Below are positions 1 through 5,311 of a DNA stretch of 5,311 nucleotides, piece after piece. Source of the stretch: Phycisphaeraceae bacterium. Its GTDB lineage: Bacteria; Planctomycetota; Phycisphaerae; Phycisphaerales; Zrk34. The notes beneath the pieces were generated by a model. The model worked only from the letters and a program-made list of their open reading frames with translations. It was not told the origin of the DNA and searched no databases. Every line of letters begins with the position of its first letter. The stretch's first letter is position 1. The translations under genes and the position numbers were made by a program. Location: positions 1 through 5,311 of the forward strand of contig JANQJT010000030.1 in the NCBI GenBank assembly GCA_028281485.1. The letters run 5' to 3'.

Positions 1-64
1 CCATCAGCCGGGTCCTCAGCCCCTCGATCTCCACCACGTTGCTCGATTCGGTCACGGTGCTCAT
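1..64 (-). CDS. N-terminal fragment of a minus-strand protein, possibly an ABC transporter ATP-binding subunit
   Basis: The reverse complement opens with an ATG at 64 and stays open to the window edge, giving 21 codons. The protein begins M-S-T-V-T-E-S-S and continues with VVEIEGLRTRLM. An AGAGGA Shine-Dalgarno lies 8 nt upstream of the ATG (positions 73-78 on the plus strand), which supports a real start. The 'V-V-E-I-E-G-L-R-T-R' stretch resembles the first beta strand of ABC ATPases ('hhEhxgLxxxF', just before the Walker A region), including those of the Mla/Ttg2 and oligopeptide types. The Walker A motif would lie outside the window, so the family call is inference from a short match. The gene is divergent from the pseudopilin-like gene at 211. 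The existence of a gene is fairly secure; the product is tentative. Confidence 0.55.
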   Translation of the reverse strand, partial: MSTVTESSNVVEIEGLRTRLM

Positions 65-72
65 GGGCGCAA

Positions 73-78
73 TCCTCT
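73..78 (-). promoter_or_regulatory. Shine-Dalgarno of the left-edge minus-strand gene
   Basis: The minus strand reads AGAGGA here, 8 nt before the ATG at 64. It is the main support for treating the short fragment at the left edge as a genuine gene start. Confidence 0.6.
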
Positions 79-93
79 ACTGCTGCAAGACCC

Positions 94-147
94 CTATTCC
101 AGCCGAACCGCGACGATTGCAATCGCCCCCCGAAACTCTCGGAATAG
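94..147. repeat. Nested dyad in the divergent intergenic region
   Basis: CTATTCC at 94-100 is the exact reverse complement of GGAATAG at 141-147. Their centre of symmetry (120.5) falls one base from the centre of a perfect 12-bp palindrome at 114-125. The arms flank the palindrome at 13 and 15 bp. The arrangement sits between two divergent genes, so it could be an operator or a pair of back-to-back promoters. Short arms of this kind can also arise by chance. Confidence 0.4.
114..125. promoter_or_regulatory. Perfect 12-bp palindrome, candidate operator
   Basis: CGATTGCAATCG is identical to its own reverse complement. It lies in the 146-bp gap between divergent start codons at 64 and 211. Its core TTGCAA resembles a -35 hexamer (4 of 6 matches to TTGACA) on both strands. 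On the minus strand, GAATAG (plus positions 94-99) lies exactly 17 bp downstream of it but matches the -10 consensus poorly. Either a dimeric regulator site or a shared -35 region is possible. No regulator is encoded nearby that obviously binds it. Confidence 0.35.
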
Positions 148-182
148 ACGTTTTTCTCTACGCCCCCGCCGGCCCGGCCGGT

Positions 183-188
183 TACACT
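183..188 (+). promoter_or_regulatory. Candidate -10 element for the pseudopilin-like gene
   Basis: TACACT matches the TATAAT consensus at 4 of 6 positions. It would place the transcript start near 195, just before the Shine-Dalgarno at 199-203. No convincing -35 hexamer lies 16-18 bp upstream. It is preceded by GGT, as is the TATAAA upstream of the sigma gene. The GC-rich imperfect dyad CCGGCC-C-GGCCGG at 169-181 directly abuts it. Confidence 0.25.
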
Positions 189-210
189 CAACCAAACCGG
201 AGGTCTCATC

Positions 211-1095
211 ATGCATCAAGCCTCTCGCGTCCGTTGTGTCCGAAACGGCCTGTCCCTCGTCGATTCGCTCGCGGTCATCGCGATCACCGTGTTGGGCATC
301 GCGCTGATCACACCGACCCTCAGCCGGGCCGCGACCGATCAGCAAAGAGTATCTTGTGCGAAAAACGTTCGACGGATGACTCAAGCCACCTTAATCATCT
401 CAGAGTTACGCAGGGGCACACTCTTCCCCGCGGACAGCAACCTGACCGACAGGGCCGATCTGGCCACCTACCGCTACACCCTCGAGGGCAAGGACGCCAA
501 CGACCACGTCTCAAAGATCAACCCCTTGCTCTTTGTCCAACTACTCCGCAACGACGTCTCCCCCAACCAGATGTACTGCCCCAATCGCGAGGAACTCGAC
601 AAGGACCGTTTCGACAAGCTGATGGAATCGACCGACACACCCCAAGCCCCCATCGAGCTCGGTTACTTCTATCTGGCCGCGCGTCCCAACCGCATCAAGA
701 TCGATACCCGCACGCGCCCTACCTTCGGCCCCGTCACCGACACGCCCCGCGGCGGCCAGTGGGAATCCGCCCTTAAAATCACACAAAGACCACGTGCGAA
801 AACCTTCGCAATCATCGCCGACCGCAACGAACTCGGCGCAGCAACACCCGACGGCGCACAGTCGACCTACAGCCACGGTGAAGAAGGATTGTTCCTCGCG
901 CTGCCCGACCAACGCTTCCCGCCCGACTTCGTCGCGGGATGCAACACCGGTTTCTTCGACGGCTCGGTCAAGTTTGAAACGTTCGCCAACCAGCGCGAAT
1001 ACCAGGTCAACGCCGCGGGCAGCGAGACCAACCGCGGCTACTGGTCGGCTTCGGTCAACGTCGAACCCAAAGACGAGAGCAACGTCGCAAGATAA
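211..1095 (+). CDS. Type IV pilin / pseudopilin-like protein (planctomycete prepilin N-methylation type)
   Basis: The 294-residue product has a short basic leader (residues 1-13), then G13 followed by L-S-L-V-D, then a hydrophobic helix (about 14-36). This is the layout of a prepilin cut by prepilin peptidase after Gly13. The head carries a tract 'SCAKNVRRMTQATLI' (48-62) like the 'C.sNLrQ' segment of planctomycete pseudopilins, and 'GCNTGFFDGSVKF' (243-255), a variant of the C-terminal H-X9-DG motif. Two family hallmarks differ: Glu5 of the mature protein is Asp (D18), and the His ten residues before Asp250 is Phe (F240). Cysteines are at 9, 49, 123 and 244. GGAGG at 199-203 sits 7 nt before the ATG and fixes the start. 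Expected location is the inner membrane or periplasm. Its role in a type II-like secretion or surface assembly is inferred from the family only. No secretion ATPase or peptidase gene is nearby. Confidence 0.8.
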   Translation: MHQASRVRCVRNGLSLVDSLAVIAITVLGIALITPTLSRAATDQQRVSCAKNVRRMTQATLIISELRRGTLFPADSNLTDRADLATYRYTLEGKDANDHVSKINPLLFVQLLRNDVSPNQMYCPNREELDKDRFDKLMESTDTPQAPIELGYFYLAARPNRIKIDTRTRPTFGPVTDTPRGGQWESALKITQRPRAKTFAIIADRNELGAATPDGAQSTYSHGEEGLFLALPDQRFPPDFVAGCNTGFFDGSVKFETFANQREYQVNAAGSETNRGYWSASVNVEPKDESNVAR

Positions 1096-1123
1096 CCCGG
1101 CGAACCACACGGTCACAAAACGG

Positions 1124-1129
1124 TATAAA
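1124..1129 (+). promoter_or_regulatory. Candidate -10 element for the sigma-factor operon
   Basis: TATAAA lies in the 82-nt gap after the pseudopilin stop, in the context CGGTATAAAATCC, and matches TATAAT at 5 of 6 positions. A transcript start near 1136 would give a leader of about 42 nt before the GTG at 1178. The bases 16-18 bp upstream (around 1100-1107, CGAACCA) do not resemble TTGACA. GAACC at 1102-1106 faintly recalls the AAC core of ECF-type -35 elements, so autoregulation is conceivable but unproven. Confidence 0.4.
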
Positions 1130-1171
1130 ATCCACGGGAAGCACCCGGGCCGATGGCGTCATTCTATCGGT

Positions 1172-1175
1172 AGGA
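1172..1175 (+). promoter_or_regulatory. Unusually close Shine-Dalgarno-like AGGA before the sigma-factor GTG
   Basis: AGGA is the only purine-rich match upstream of the GTG at 1178 and lies just 2 nt from it, closer than the usual 5-9 nt. No ATG, GTG or TTG in the same frame exists between 1095 and 1178. Translation may therefore be weak, leaderless-like or dependent on another signal. Confidence 0.3.
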
Positions 1176-1177
1176 CA

Positions 1178-1681
1178 GTGACCGAGACCCAGCACCAGGA
1201 CGCGCAAGACGCTTCACCGCACAACCTGCGGGCGCTGGTCGACCGGCTCGGCCCAGCCCTCGTGCTCTACGCGCGGCAGCTGTGCGACTGTCCCGAAGAC
1301 ATCGTTCAGGACGCCCTCATGAAGCTCGCCAAACAAACCCCCTGGCCCGACAACCCGCCCGCCTGGCTGTACCGCGTCGTCCGCAACGGCGCCATCAGCG
1401 CCAACCGCTCACGCCAGCGCCGCCGCCGGCACGAACAGACCGTCGCCCAGATGCGCCAGAGCTGGTTCGTCAGCGACAACGGCACCGCGCACGACGCGGC
1501 CCTCGCCACCGACGCCCTGGCCGCGATGCCCGCCGACCAGCGCGAGGTTGTCGTCGCCCGGCTCTGGGGCCAGCTCACCTATCAACAGATCGCCGACCTG
1601 ACCGGCTCAAGCGTCAGCGCCGTACACCGACGCTACCACCACGCCATCGAACACCTACGCGAAAGGCTGGGTGAATCATGA
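1178..1681 (+). CDS. ECF-type RNA polymerase sigma-70 factor
   Basis: From the GTG at 1178 the product is 167 residues, normal for an ECF sigma factor. Region 2 spans about 24-86. 'CPEDIVQDALMKLAK' (38-52) is region 2.2, which contacts core polymerase, and 'PAWLYRVVRNGAISANRSRQ' (61-80) is region 2.3/2.4 for -10 recognition, ending in a run of four arginines. Region 4 spans about 109-164: 'ALAAMPADQREVVVARLWGQ' (113-132), then the helix-turn-helix 'TYQQIADLTGSSVSAVHRR' (134-152) for -35 binding. The frame is open upstream as far as 794, but that part overlaps the pseudopilin gene in another frame and is low-complexity; the GTG is the only good start before region 2. The stop overlaps the ATG of the next gene (ATGA at 1678-1681), so the two are probably translationally coupled. 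The family is firm; target promoters are unknown. Confidence 0.88.
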   Translation: MTETQHQDAQDASPHNLRALVDRLGPALVLYARQLCDCPEDIVQDALMKLAKQTPWPDNPPAWLYRVVRNGAISANRSRQRRRRHEQTVAQMRQSWFVSDNGTAHDAALATDALAAMPADQREVVVARLWGQLTYQQIADLTGSSVSAVHRRYHHAIEHLRERLGES

Positions 1682-2163
1682 CCACGCCGCACCAACCCGA
1701 CCCGCTCTCGCCCCTCGAGCAGCGTCTCGCACACCTGGCGCCGTCCGCCGCACTCGACGGCGACGCCATCCTCTTCGCCGCCGGCCGCGCCGCCGGACGC
1801 CGCGACACCGCACGCTGGCGCCTCGCCACCGGCCTGCTCGTCGCCTGCCTCGCCGTCAGCCTCGCACTGCACACACTCCCCGCCGATCAATCCACATCCG
1901 CGCCTCACACGACCTACGTCGTGGACCAAGCCCCGCCATCACTCACCACGCCACGCATCACCTTCACCCGTCACACCGTCGACCCGACCCACCACGCGTC
2001 TGGCCAACACAGCTACCAACGCGTCCGGCAACGCGTCCTGGCCACCGGCCTCGACGCACTGTCTGCCACCACGCCCGACACCGACAATCCGGCCGATTTC
2101 AACGAGTCATCCGCCACGCTCTACCAGCAGCGCAACCGCTGGTTCCAGGGAGACCGCTCATGA
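1678..2163 (+). CDS. Single-pass membrane protein, probable anti-sigma factor
   Basis: The product is 161 residues. It has a cytoplasmic N-terminal part (1-47), one hydrophobic span 'WRLATGLLVACLAVSLALHTL' minus its last residues (about 47-66), and a Thr/His-rich outer part (67-161). The N-terminal 'LDGDAILFAAGRAAGRR' (26-42) resembles a motif I recall from planctomycete proteins encoded directly after ECF sigma genes. The HxxxCxxC zinc-binding anti-sigma (ZAS) motif is absent, and the protein has only one cysteine, inside the membrane span. Its start overlaps the sigma stop, and its own stop overlaps the next start by another ATGA at 2160-2163. Position, topology and coupling suggest it binds the sigma factor at the membrane and relays an envelope signal. 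That role is inferred; no direct sequence homology to a characterised anti-sigma domain is visible. Confidence 0.7.
   Translation: MTTPHQPDPLSPLEQRLAHLAPSAALDGDAILFAAGRAAGRRDTARWRLATGLLVACLAVSLALHTLPADQSTSAPHTTYVVDQAPPSLTTPRITFTRHTVDPTHHASGQHSYQRVRQRVLATGLDALSATTPDTDNPADFNESSATLYQQRNRWFQGDRS
2148..2152 (+). promoter_or_regulatory. Shine-Dalgarno fixing the start of the first exported protein
   Basis: GGGAG lies 7 nt before the ATG at 2160, inside the end of the anti-sigma gene. It favours 2160 over any start further upstream in the same frame, which is open back to 1671 only as a shadow of the anti-sigma gene. Confidence 0.6.
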
Positions 2164-3623
2164 ACAAGCTCACCATCATTGTTGCCGCACTCATCGTTTT
2201 TCCTGTTGCCTCGGCCGGAGCACAGGTTGCACAGGTTATCGCACCGCCCCCCACCACCCAGCCCGCCACCCAACCCGCCTACACACCGACCCACACCCAG
2301 CCCGACAACGGGCCCTACACCATACGCATGACCGTGCATCCGGTCGCCGAGTCGCGACCCGCTCTGCAGAACAAGCTGTTGCCGTCGTTGCGCGACACGA
2401 AAAACGGCAACGCCGTCACGCTCTACTACATCGCCGTGGACATGCTCAGCAAGAACGTCAGCGATCAAATCCGCGACACATGGGATGCCTGGGGCGAGGT
2501 CCCGCTCGATCATCTCGACATCGAAGCCGCACGCGCGGGTACGAAGACAACCTCGCTGAAGTACGTACGCCTGGGGGCGCGTCGCGCACAATGCCAATGG
2601 GACTATCCGCTCGAAGAGGGCTTCGCGTTGCTCCTGCCCTCCCTCAACAAACACCGCACCATCGCCTACAGCCTCGCGCTGGATACGCGCATCGCCATCG
2701 CAGAAAAGCGCTACGACGACGCGATCATCAACACGCAAACCGGCCTGTCGTTCGCCCGCCACATCGCGTCTGGACCAACCCTCATCGAAGACCTCGTCGG
2801 CATCGCCGTCGCGACCATCTCGCTTAACCAGGTCGACCTGCTCATCCAGCAACCCGACGCCCCCAACCTCTACTGGGCCCTGACCGACCTGCCAAGACCC
2901 TTCATCTCGCTCCGCGACGCCATGAAACTCGAATCCGACATGCTCTACATCAGCTACCCCCTGCTCGATAAACTCGCACACGGCGAGGCGAACACGCTTA
3001 CCGCAGAACACATCCGCTACGAACTGCAACAGATGACCGACGACATCGACTACTGGATCGATGGGAAGAGCTTCGCGCCGCTCATGTTCGGCATCTCACT
3101 GATTCAGTACACCCACGCCAAGCACTGGCTCGCCGAACGCGGCTACACCGCCGTACAGATCGAGCGGATGCCCGTCGCCCAGGCCGTGTGCCTCTACATG
3201 CTCACCGAGTACGAAGAAGCCCGCGACGACATGTTCAAGTGGTTCGCCTTGCCCTACTGGCAGGCGCGCGACGGACTCAGCGAGGCCGCAAAGAAAATCG
3301 ACGCGCCCTCGTCACGTGGCAACCCCTTCATGCGACTCCTGTCCGCGATGTCTCGGGCCAAGTTCCTTGAGGTCAAGCTCGACTGTCGCATCCAGATGAT
3401 GCGTTGCGTCGAAGCGATCCGTCTCCACGCCGCCGCGACCGGCTCGCTCCCCGATGCGCTGGGCGACATCACACTCGTCCCTCTACCGACCAATCCCATC
3501 ACCGGCAAACCCTTCCAGTACACACGCGACGGCGACAACTTCACGCTCGAAGCCGACCTGCTCGATGGCATGCGACCCTCTGACGGCATGCGCTACATCG
3601 TCACCATCAAACCCAACAGCTAA
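2160..3623 (+). CDS. Exported planctomycete protein of unknown function with pseudopilin-like C-terminal region
   Basis: The 487-residue product begins with a signal peptide (1-21, MNKLTIIVAALIVF..., cleavage likely after AGA). A Pro/Thr/Gln-rich linker follows (about 28-50) with three TQP units. A mainly alpha-helical body covers about 80-385: 'NAVTLYYIAVDML' (84-96), 'AQCQWDY' (143-149), 'RIAIAEKRYDDAIINTQTGL' (177-196) with a TPR-like look, and 'APNLYWALTDLPRPFISL' (234-251). I recall this combination from planctomycete proteins without an assigned role. The end (about 405-465) has 'RCVEAIRLHAAATGSLPDAL' (415-434), 'NPITGKPFQYT' (445-455), the pattern of the GspG-type pseudopilin head (helix, G-x-[YL]-P, D/N-P-x-x-G-x-P-x-x-Y). 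No pilin membrane helix is present. It overlaps the anti-sigma gene by 4 nt. Location is periplasmic or surface. Confidence 0.8.
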   Translation: MNKLTIIVAALIVFPVASAGAQVAQVIAPPPTTQPATQPAYTPTHTQPDNGPYTIRMTVHPVAESRPALQNKLLPSLRDTKNGNAVTLYYIAVDMLSKNVSDQIRDTWDAWGEVPLDHLDIEAARAGTKTTSLKYVRLGARRAQCQWDYPLEEGFALLLPSLNKHRTIAYSLALDTRIAIAEKRYDDAIINTQTGLSFARHIASGPTLIEDLVGIAVATISLNQVDLLIQQPDAPNLYWALTDLPRPFISLRDAMKLESDMLYISYPLLDKLAHGEANTLTAEHIRYELQQMTDDIDYWIDGKSFAPLMFGISLIQYTHAKHWLAERGYTAVQIERMPVAQAVCLYMLTEYEEARDDMFKWFALPYWQARDGLSEAAKKIDAPSSRGNPFMRLLSAMSRAKFLEVKLDCRIQMMRCVEAIRLHAAATGSLPDALGDITLVPLPTNPITGKPFQYTRDGDNFTLEADLLDGMRPSDGMRYIVTIKPNS

Positions 3624-3630
3624 ACCCCCG

Positions 3631-3635
3631 GGAGG
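3631..3635 (+). promoter_or_regulatory. Shine-Dalgarno fixing the start of the second exported protein
   Basis: GGAGG lies 7 nt before the first of two consecutive ATG codons (3643 and 3646). It selects 3643 over earlier in-frame ATGs from 3454, which lie within the preceding gene. The 19-nt gap holds no terminator, so transcription very likely continues. Confidence 0.65.
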
Positions 3636-3642
3636 CAACACC

Positions 3643-4974
3643 ATGATGCGCATCACACTCACACTCTTCACGCTGCTGATTCTCCTCATCGCTTCGCCCA
3701 CCGTGCGCGCCGATACCGACCTCCAGGCCCTGCGCCCCCTGCTCGATCAACACACCATGGCGGTAGGGCGGGTCGACATGACCACACTGGACATCGACGC
3801 GGTCGTCGACGCCGTGCTCAGGCAGGTCGATCGGATCGGTCAGATCACCGGCACCGATTTGGCGCAGCCCAAAGCCGCCGCCGAGGGCGTCCGGGCCCTG
3901 GCCAAGGTCTGGCAGACGCAGTTCACCACCGCCGGCGGCCAACGCCTCTACTTCATCTTCACGCCCGCCATGTTCCCCAACGACGCCGGCGAAGTCGTCG
4001 CCGTAATCGCCCCGCTCACGCCCGATGCCGACGCCCAGGCGATCATCGCCTCGCTCTCACACCAGATGTCGCCCGTCCCCAAACCACCCCGCAACCGCGC
4101 CGTCAAGCAGATCGGCTCCGCCGTCGTCGCCGGACATTCCCGCCTCGTCGAACACTTCGAGCACGCGGTCCGCCCGGTCGGTCGGCCCAACCTCCTGCAA
4201 GGCCTCAAGGAAATCAAAGACGCCCCCATTGGCATCGTCCAGGCCCTCTCGCCCGACCACCGGCGCGTCTTCGCCGAGATGCCCATCTCCACGCGCGGCA
4301 CCATCAGCGAGTTGGACATCGCCCAGTTCGCCGCTGACCTGCGTTACGCCACCGCCAAGCTCACCCACGACGACGGCCTGACCATCGAATGCGCCGGACA
4401 ATTCAACGACGTCGCCGGCGCTCAGCGTGCCACCTTGCTCGGCAGGCAGGCCATCGAACTGATGATCCGTGAAGACCCCGACACACCGCCCCAGGTCATC
4501 GCGGCGCTGTTCCAGCTCTACAAGCCCCACATCCCTCAGCCCGACCGCGTCACGCTCCGTTGGACCGAACAGGAGATCGACCGCATCATTGATTCCCTCC
4601 GCCCCGCGCTCATGCAGGCCCGCGCTCAGGCCAACCAGGCCACCTCGATGGCCAACATCCGCCAGACGCTCGTCGCCATCATCTCCTACGAAGATAAGCA
4701 CAAGGCCTGGCCCAACTCGCTGCAGCAGCTCGTCGACACAGGCTTCCTGCCTTCCCTGCCGCGCAGCCCCCTGCAATCCGTTAACCCCAATCCCTACGTC
4801 TACATCAAGCCCGACACCAAACCCGTCTCAACACCGTACGAGACGATCCTCCTCTACGAGCGGACCAAGGCGCCCGCAGGCACTGGTCAGGTCATCCTCG
4901 CGGGCTACGCCGACGGACACGTCGAAAAACACGACGATGAAGCCGCGCTCCCCGAGTCGCATCGCAAGAAATGA
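3643..4974 (+). CDS. Exported protein of unknown function with C-terminal pseudopilin-head-like module
   Basis: The 443-residue product starts with a signal peptide (1-23, ending 'VRA', probable cleavage before D24). The body (about 26-320) opens with 'LDQHTMAVGRVDMTTLDIDA' (34-53) and shows alternating beta-rich and helical segments. I do not recognise a characterised domain in it. The C-terminal part (about 325-428) looks like a pseudopilin head: 'QANQATSMANIRQTLVAI' (329-346), 'SYEDKHKAWPNSLQQL' (348-363), then 'GYADGHVE' (421-428), the DG end of the planctomycete H-X9-DG motif. The His ten residues before Asp424 is replaced by Thr414. The protein has a cleavable signal in place of a prepilin leader and membrane helix. 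It is the last gene of the sigma/anti-sigma operon and converges on the minus-strand reductase gene 21 nt away. Probably periplasmic; the substrate or partner is unknown. Confidence 0.78.
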   Translation: MMRITLTLFTLLILLIASPTVRADTDLQALRPLLDQHTMAVGRVDMTTLDIDAVVDAVLRQVDRIGQITGTDLAQPKAAAEGVRALAKVWQTQFTTAGGQRLYFIFTPAMFPNDAGEVVAVIAPLTPDADAQAIIASLSHQMSPVPKPPRNRAVKQIGSAVVAGHSRLVEHFEHAVRPVGRPNLLQGLKEIKDAPIGIVQALSPDHRRVFAEMPISTRGTISELDIAQFAADLRYATAKLTHDDGLTIECAGQFNDVAGAQRATLLGRQAIELMIREDPDTPPQVIAALFQLYKPHIPQPDRVTLRWTEQEIDRIIDSLRPALMQARAQANQATSMANIRQTLVAIISYEDKHKAWPNSLQQLVDTGFLPSLPRSPLQSVNPNPYVYIKPDTKPVSTPYETILLYERTKAPAGTGQVILAGYADGHVEKHDDEAALPESHRKK

Positions 4975-4995
4975 ATCATCGTGAAGACGGAATGA

Positions 4996-5311
4996 TCACC
5001 GCGCCGATTCGATCGTCTTGAGTTGTTCGTACAGCTCGCGCATCAAGGGCAGCTCCGCACCGTTGGCCTCGGCCGCGCGCAGCGGGTTGCCGAAGATCGC
5101 TTCGACCTCCATCGGCCGACCCGTGTCGCAGTCGATCTTCATGCTCGTGCGGTAGGGCGTCATCCGATCCGTCGTCTCCATCATGTGATCCACAAACCCA
5201 GGCTCGATCTGGCGCCCGCACGCCCTGGCCCCCGCCAACACCTCTTCCATCAATTGCCGCACGTGCTCACGGTGCACCGGATCACCCATGATCGCGTCCG
5301 TCTCCGCGTCC
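4996..5311 (-). CDS. panE: C-terminal part of a 2-dehydropantoate 2-reductase (ketopantoate reductase) family protein
   Basis: The minus-strand frame is open from the right edge to a TGA at 4998-4996, about 105 codons. An ATG at 5289 is internal, since the frame continues through D-A-E-T-D-A-I before it. The fragment matches the helical C-terminal (ApbA_C) domain: 'MTPYRTSMKIDCDTGRPMEV' is followed by E-A-I-F-G-N-P-L-R and 'LYEQLK' near the end. In PanE of E. coli the corresponding 'SM..D....TEIDYING' carries a serine and Glu256 that help bind ketopantoate. Here the serine (codon 5145-5143) and the glutamate of 'MEVE' (codon 5109-5107) are present. Such enzymes reduce ketopantoate to pantoate with NADPH in the cytoplasm for pantothenate/CoA synthesis. 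Paralogues with other substrates are common, so the symbol is provisional. The NADPH-binding half lies outside the window. Confidence 0.78.
   Translation of the reverse strand, partial: DAETDAIMGDPVHREHVRQLMEEVLAGARACGRQIEPGFVDHMMETTDRMTPYRTSMKIDCDTGRPMEVEAIFGNPLRAAEANGAELPLMRELYEQLKTIESAR

Noticed and set aside
39..776. Plus-strand frame of 245 codons overlapping the pseudopilin-like gene
   Set aside because: The product is Arg/Pro/His-rich with no domain, and it conflicts with the well-supported gene at 211 and the minus-strand start at 64.
1135..1147. CGGG-AAGCA-CCCG hairpin in the sigma leader
   Set aside because: A 4-bp stem without a U tract in GC-rich DNA is expected by chance; not a convincing terminator or riboswitch.
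794..1177. N-terminal extension of the sigma factor frame back to an ATG at 794
   Set aside because: It overlaps the pseudopilin-like gene and has low-complexity Ser/Thr/Arg sequence; ECF sigma factors of normal length begin near 1178.
1671..2159. A frame open for 163 codons upstream of and in phase with the first exported protein
   Set aside because: It lies wholly over the anti-sigma gene in another frame, is Arg/Pro/His-rich and featureless, and would bury a clear signal peptide and the Shine-Dalgarno at 2148-2152.
2121..3029. Minus-strand open frame of 302 codons
   Set aside because: It is antisense to the exported-protein gene, has Gly/Val/Asp-rich shadow composition, no domain, and the plus-strand frame has a signal peptide and family-like motifs.
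4057..4776. Minus-strand open frame of 239 codons
   Set aside because: Typical high-GC antisense shadow of the second exported protein; no recognisable domain or Shine-Dalgarno.
4975..4996. ATCAT / ATGAT arms between the convergent stop codons as a bidirectional terminator
   Set aside because: Only 5 AT-rich base pairs with a 12-nt loop and no T-run; too weak to call.
1..5311. C over G excess on the plus strand as a sign of replication direction
   Set aside because: Clear in some lines (27 C to 14 G at 4081-4140; 28 to 13 at 5221-5280) but nearly absent in others over the minus-strand gene (22 to 21 at 5041-5100; 20 to 18 at 5101-5160), so it cannot be separated from coding bias here.

Overview
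The window looks like chromosomal DNA from a planctomycete, most likely of the Phycisphaerae type. The grounds are high GC, a type IV pilin-like protein ending in an 'FFDG' motif of the planctomycete H-X9-DG kind, an ECF sigma factor overlapping a one-TM partner, and two exported proteins of a style I recall only from planctomycetes. This assignment rests on recalled family features, not on a search.

Layout: (1) Positions 1-64 hold the first 21 codons of a minus-strand gene, possibly an ABC transporter ATPase. (2) A 146-bp divergent intergenic region (65-210) contains a 12-bp perfect palindrome nested inside a 7-bp inverted repeat. (3) A monocistronic-looking pseudopilin-like gene lies at 211-1095. 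(4) An apparent four-gene operon runs from 1178 to 4974: ECF sigma factor, single-pass membrane protein (probable anti-sigma factor), and two proteins with signal peptides. The first three junctions are two ATGA overlaps followed by a 19-nt gap carrying a strong Shine-Dalgarno. (5) A convergent minus-strand gene enters from the right edge (4996-5311) and is the C-terminal part of a ketopantoate reductase family protein.

The operon reads as a cell-surface regulatory unit. A sigma factor is tethered by a membrane protein lacking the zinc-binding anti-sigma motif, and it is co-translated with two exported proteins. Both exported proteins end in regions resembling the soluble head of a pseudopilin, without the pilin membrane helix. 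A genuine pseudopilin-like gene lies just upstream. What the unit senses or controls cannot be read from the sequence. No RNA genes, mobile elements, CRISPR arrays or long repeats were seen, and no gene-free stretch exceeds 300 bases.
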